DNA from: Merluccius polli
Taxonomy: Eukaryota; Chordata; Actinopteri; Gadiformes; Merlucciidae
Length of the DNA stretch: 64,000 bases
Assembly (NCBI GenBank): GCA_030340625.1
Contig: JAOPHQ010006338.1
Span: forward strand, 1 to 64,000
Direction: 5' to 3'
The notes beneath the pieces were generated by a model. That model had not been told where the DNA came from and ran no database searches. It worked only from the letters and a program-made list of their open reading frames with translations. A program made the position numbers and the translations under genes. Shown piece after piece: positions 50,291 through 64,000 of this stretch (position 1 is its first letter; every line of letters starts with the position of its first letter).

Positions 50291-51014
50291 GCGTCCCCAA
50301 GAGCCCTCCTCTTATATCTCGTTGTCCGTAGACAAAGTTAATACATTTAAAGTCCAGTTTTAAACGACATGGAGTATTAGGGTTTCATATTACGGTTACT
50401 CTAAAAACGTTGAAATATAGAAACTTAAAAGACGTATAATATGGACTTTCAGAGGTAGTTGTTGATTGGCCGGTTCATTGCAGATCAGATGATGATGATG
50501 ATGATGTCGTTTTGCTTTGTAAGAGAACAGAGAGAATTGTGTTCATTTTAACATGTGTCTATATGTAGGCTACTATAAATACATTTTCAGTTTGATTGCA
50601 ACGGACAATTTACTGGTTTCATGACATTGTATGATATACACACACTTGGTGACTGACAAAAAAAACTGGTTTCATATCCATCCACCTTTTCCATGTGTAC
50701 CATATCGCTTATAGTTGTACTCAGAGTACCCCTGATGGTGATGAATGGCCAGGCTGGGGTGGGTTCGAACCCTACTGTCCTCATCGATCTAGTCCTACCT
50801 GTAGGCAGCATTGAGCAAAGGTCCATAGCCTACCCCATAATAATTAACATTGTTTTAGAATTGTACGCTGCTTTGGAGTTGTCATAAATAGTGATAGAAG
50901 TCATAGTCTATCATTTGATGCTGCAAATTTAAGGAAGCACTGCCACGGAGCACGCAAGCCAGACATGGTAGAAGAAGGCAAGGCAAAAGGAAGTAACAGA
51001 CAGAGCCTGCACAT
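50291..51014. other. Intergenic region between the asb4 copy and ppp1r9a
   Basis: A (GAT)n run at 50489-50506; otherwise AT-rich single-copy-looking sequence with no exon recognised. No paraoxonase coding similarity. Confidence 0.5.
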
Positions 51015-51020
51015 TTTATT
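51015..51020 (-). terminator. ppp1r9a: Candidate ppp1r9a polyadenylation signal
   Basis: AATAAA on the minus strand, 2.8 kb past the stop codon. Confidence 0.45.
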
Positions 51021-53805
51021 CAGTGTGACAAGTAGCTGCCAAATCCAACTTTTCATAATGCAAAAGAGAGACAGAGAGAGAAAGAGAGAGAGGAGGGGGG
51101 TAGAAAGAGAGCGAAAGGAAAAGCAAAATAGGATAGGAAAAGGAAAGAAACACACAGCTTTGTTTGTTTCGAAATCGTGCGAGAAGTTTGCGGTGAGCGT
51201 CCCTCGGCTCTCTCTCCACGTCACTATGCACAGGAGAGACAGATGCACAATAGGATGTCCCAGGCGTGGCACAAAACATTATCCCGTATCTAGAGGTCGC
51301 GGTCCGTACCGCCGAGAAAGGCCAGTCAAGCGACGAGAAAGAGAAAAGGAACAACAAAAAAAGATGATGGGATCACTTTCTGCAGCAGCCCTAGCAAACT
51401 GTACACGGCAGACCGACAGGTTAGAAAACAAGGCTTCTTTAGGGTTAATAATAATACAGTATATTGCTTCTTAACTGTACATAGAAAATGCTCAGCAGTC
51501 GACGGCCCGGACTGAGTCTGTCGACTGGGGTGGCGGTGGGGGGGGGGTCGTAACCACAGAAAAAGGGTTGAAGTCAAGAATTGCTTACGTTTTTGTTAAA
51601 GAGGAAGGATGAAACAATAAACACAATGGGATTTTTTCTTTTTTTGCAATTTTTAAAATGGGATGACATATAAACGTTGAATCATGATCTCAAATCACAT
51701 TGTTGGTGATTATCCATGGAAATCTAAAAAAAAACAAATGATAATCTTATTTTCTATCGTAAAATCTTTTGGCAAAAAAAGAAAGAAAAAAACGTAACTC
51801 TGCATACATAGTTAGGTGGTGTTAATAATACTCTAATCTTGCAAAACTCACTGTACCATAAACAATAGTCAGACGGCTCATTAAATACATAAATAATAAA
51901 TAACAATTTCATTCACAGCTACCTTTTGTTGCATTGAGTGAATGTATATCTTCAGACTCTGTAAGTGACACACACACACACACACACACACACTAGTGAA
52001 GTCCTTTGACAACAGCAGCAGGCAGTGCCTTGTAGACAAGAACAGCATCACCCCACTCATCCTTACTTAGATAGTAAACACACACCAACTACAGAGCTCA
52101 AAAAATACTTTCCAACTTTCAAACAGACAAGTGTAAACGATAAATGTTGAGCCATGACTAAAATATGTTCAAATGAAATGTCGTCATATTGTATTTCACT
52201 AGTGCAACTTCTATCCTGTCCTTCATCTGTGATGAATTACTCAACACTATATCTCCAGTTATCTTCTCCCAGAATATCTGATTTCTTTAAATATGTTAAT
52301 AAAAACAAAAAGGGAAAAGCATTAAGATTAAGGTATAGCATTGGATATTCATTCACATATTTTCAGGATCACAGGTGTCAAATCAAAAGTAAACCAACGG
52401 TGATTTGTATGCATGGGATTCGATTTTTCTGTTTAAATGATAACACTAATACATGTCTTTCACAGAATTGCGTCGGAGGAGCTGTCATCAGATTGAAAGA
52501 CGTATTTAGAAGTGGATAGAGATAAATACTACTCTATGATTTTACCAAAGGCAGCAGCTGGGTACTTTTAATTTGTTGTATTTAGATCATATAAAAAGGA
52601 GGTCGAAAGCAGGTTACAGACGGCGTCAGAACGGTATGCATATAAGTACGAGGTTTCACTTTGTAATCATGGTGGGTGTGACTATATGGGTCTATACTGT
52701 ACACCGTATACCCGCCCACACGGTCTCCATGTTGGTCTTAAAACATCCTGTTTGAGTTCTGGAGGTTATGTCCTGTGTTTTTTTCATATTTTGTCCGGGA
52801 AATTGCTTTTATAACGTTTTAAGAACAATATACATAGCCAGTGTCACACATGTCAGTGGTCGACTTTCCAGTGTTGGGGACTTTCCAGTACTAGTAGTCA
52901 CAGATGGGGGGTCTCGGTCCGGACCCACTTGCATGGTGAAGTCCCAGTGTTCAGATTCAGCAGCAATGAGAGTAAGCAGCAATGGCGACTTCTAGTGGTG
53001 GATGTGTGTAATGGCCCATATTCCCCCACCACCCCCCAGAGAGTGTGAGGGCCGGTGTGTGTGCTTCATCACAGCTGTCAGGTGCTTCCCAACGGACGTA
53101 TCCAAACATTATATATTACTGTATATAATTCTGCATGTCACACAATGGCACACTAGAGATATCTGCATCTATATTCACTGCTGTGTATGTACAATGCCAC
53201 CTGTAAGGGGGGGGGGGGGGGCGCTATCATACACATCCATTATGATGATGGCTAATACAGATGGCTCTAAAGAAGAAGATATGTTCTGGGTTGATGATGA
53301 GGTCACTTTTTTTTACCCCCTTCGTAAACTAACCGTGAACATGAATAAATACATGTACAGCAAAATAATGAATAGTATATGAATAGTTCTCTAAATAAAT
53401 AGATCTGAGCGGATGTTGCAACCGTACAACAAAAATAGTGTTGGGAGGGGGGGGGGGGGGGGGGTCATATTCAATCTAGATGAACGCGGTTGCCGGGGGG
53501 GGAGACGGACGGGTGGGTGCGTGTGGGTGGGCAGCATCCTACAAACAGTGTGAGCACCTTTTTTTTTTTGGTTTTCTACTCGGTGAAAAAACAAAAAACG
53601 TCACCCAACAGCCGGCGGGCGGTCGCACCGCGGACCACCGCCACCACCACTGAGCCATGTGGAATGTTTGAGCCGCAGGCATCTCTCCGGGGCGCCCCAC
53701 ACCGAGGGTCCTTCATGATGTCCTGGTGTCTCAAGGTGCTACTGGGTGCGGCGAGCGTGATCACAACAACAGGAGGGTAAAGGTGTTGTCGGGGGCGCCG
53801 GGGTC
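51015..53805 (-). other. ppp1r9a: Probable ppp1r9a 3'UTR
   Basis: No coding sequence or recognisable transposon in about 2.8 kb downstream of the stop. Ends at a minus-strand AATAAA (51015-51020). Contains GA-rich (51061-51120), CA (51969-51992) and G-tract (53210-53221, 53447-53463) repeats. Confidence 0.55.
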
Positions 53806-63966
<10,161 letters not shown>

Positions 63967-64000
63967 CTGTGGGGCAAGACAGGGAGAAGATGAGAGTGAA

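Noticed and set aside
50965..51474. 169-codon open frame, + strand
   Set aside because: Arginine/lysine-rich because of a GA microsatellite; it overlaps the probable ppp1r9a 3'UTR on the other strand and has no recognisable domain.

Overview
This is a vertebrate, almost certainly teleost, genomic window. It has multi-exon genes with GT-AG introns, many CA, TA and GA microsatellites, and a very dense load of fish-type transposable elements. Three host genes can be reconstructed from exon sequence. The 3' end of a pyruvate dehydrogenase kinase gene (pdk4-like, + strand) lies at 478-1762. A complete ankyrin-repeat and SOCS-box gene, asb4 (- strand, six coding exons, 425 codons), runs from 24579 down to 6180. 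The 3' two-thirds of ppp1r9a (neurabin-1, - strand) runs from 63966 down to 53806, with a probable 3'UTR to about 51.0 kb. The order and orientation (ppp1r9a and asb4 pointing the same way, asb4 tail-to-tail with the kinase) match, from memory, the mammalian PPP1R9A-PON-ASB4-PDK4 block. No paraoxonase gene is visible between asb4 and ppp1r9a here.

Layout. 1-1.8 kb: last three kinase exons. 1.8-6.2 kb: untranslated and intergenic sequence, then the last asb4 exon at 6180-6368. 6.4-20.8 kb: one asb4 intron swollen by an intact Tc1/mariner element with DD36E spacing, a non-autonomous element carrying a TTACGTAA palindromic array, and an unclassified DNA transposon into which a full-length, open Ty3/Gypsy element with a PNMA-like Gag has inserted. 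20.9-24.6 kb: asb4 exons 5 to 1. 25-28.4 kb: an inverted array of tRNA-like units, then a chimeric duplication joining a ppp1r9a fragment to an asb4 exon-2 copy. 28.4-49.0 kb: about 20 kb of nested mobile DNA splitting the duplicated asb4 intron. It includes a C-type lectin retrocopy, a decayed Gypsy, hAT elements (one carrying a 28S rDNA fragment), and a 7.56-kb EnSpm/CACTA element with two intact genes. 49.0-50.3 kb: the rest of the asb4 duplication (exon-1 copy with a frameshift) and more tRNA-like units. 51-64 kb: ppp1r9a.

Host functions as known for the families: the kinase phosphorylates pyruvate dehydrogenase E1alpha in mitochondria; ASB4 is a substrate receptor of Elongin-Cullin5 ubiquitin ligases; neurabin-1 is an actin-binding, PP1-targeting synaptic scaffold. 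Nothing in the sequence links them functionally; they are syntenic neighbours. The most unusual items are the apparently intact two-gene CACTA element (an eight-exon SAMD3-like gene followed 12 nt later by a Tnp2-like zinc-finger transposase ORF), the TTACGTAA array, the 28S-carrying hAT, and the young asb4/ppp1r9a chimeric duplication. All family assignments rest on motif recognition from memory; no database search was run.
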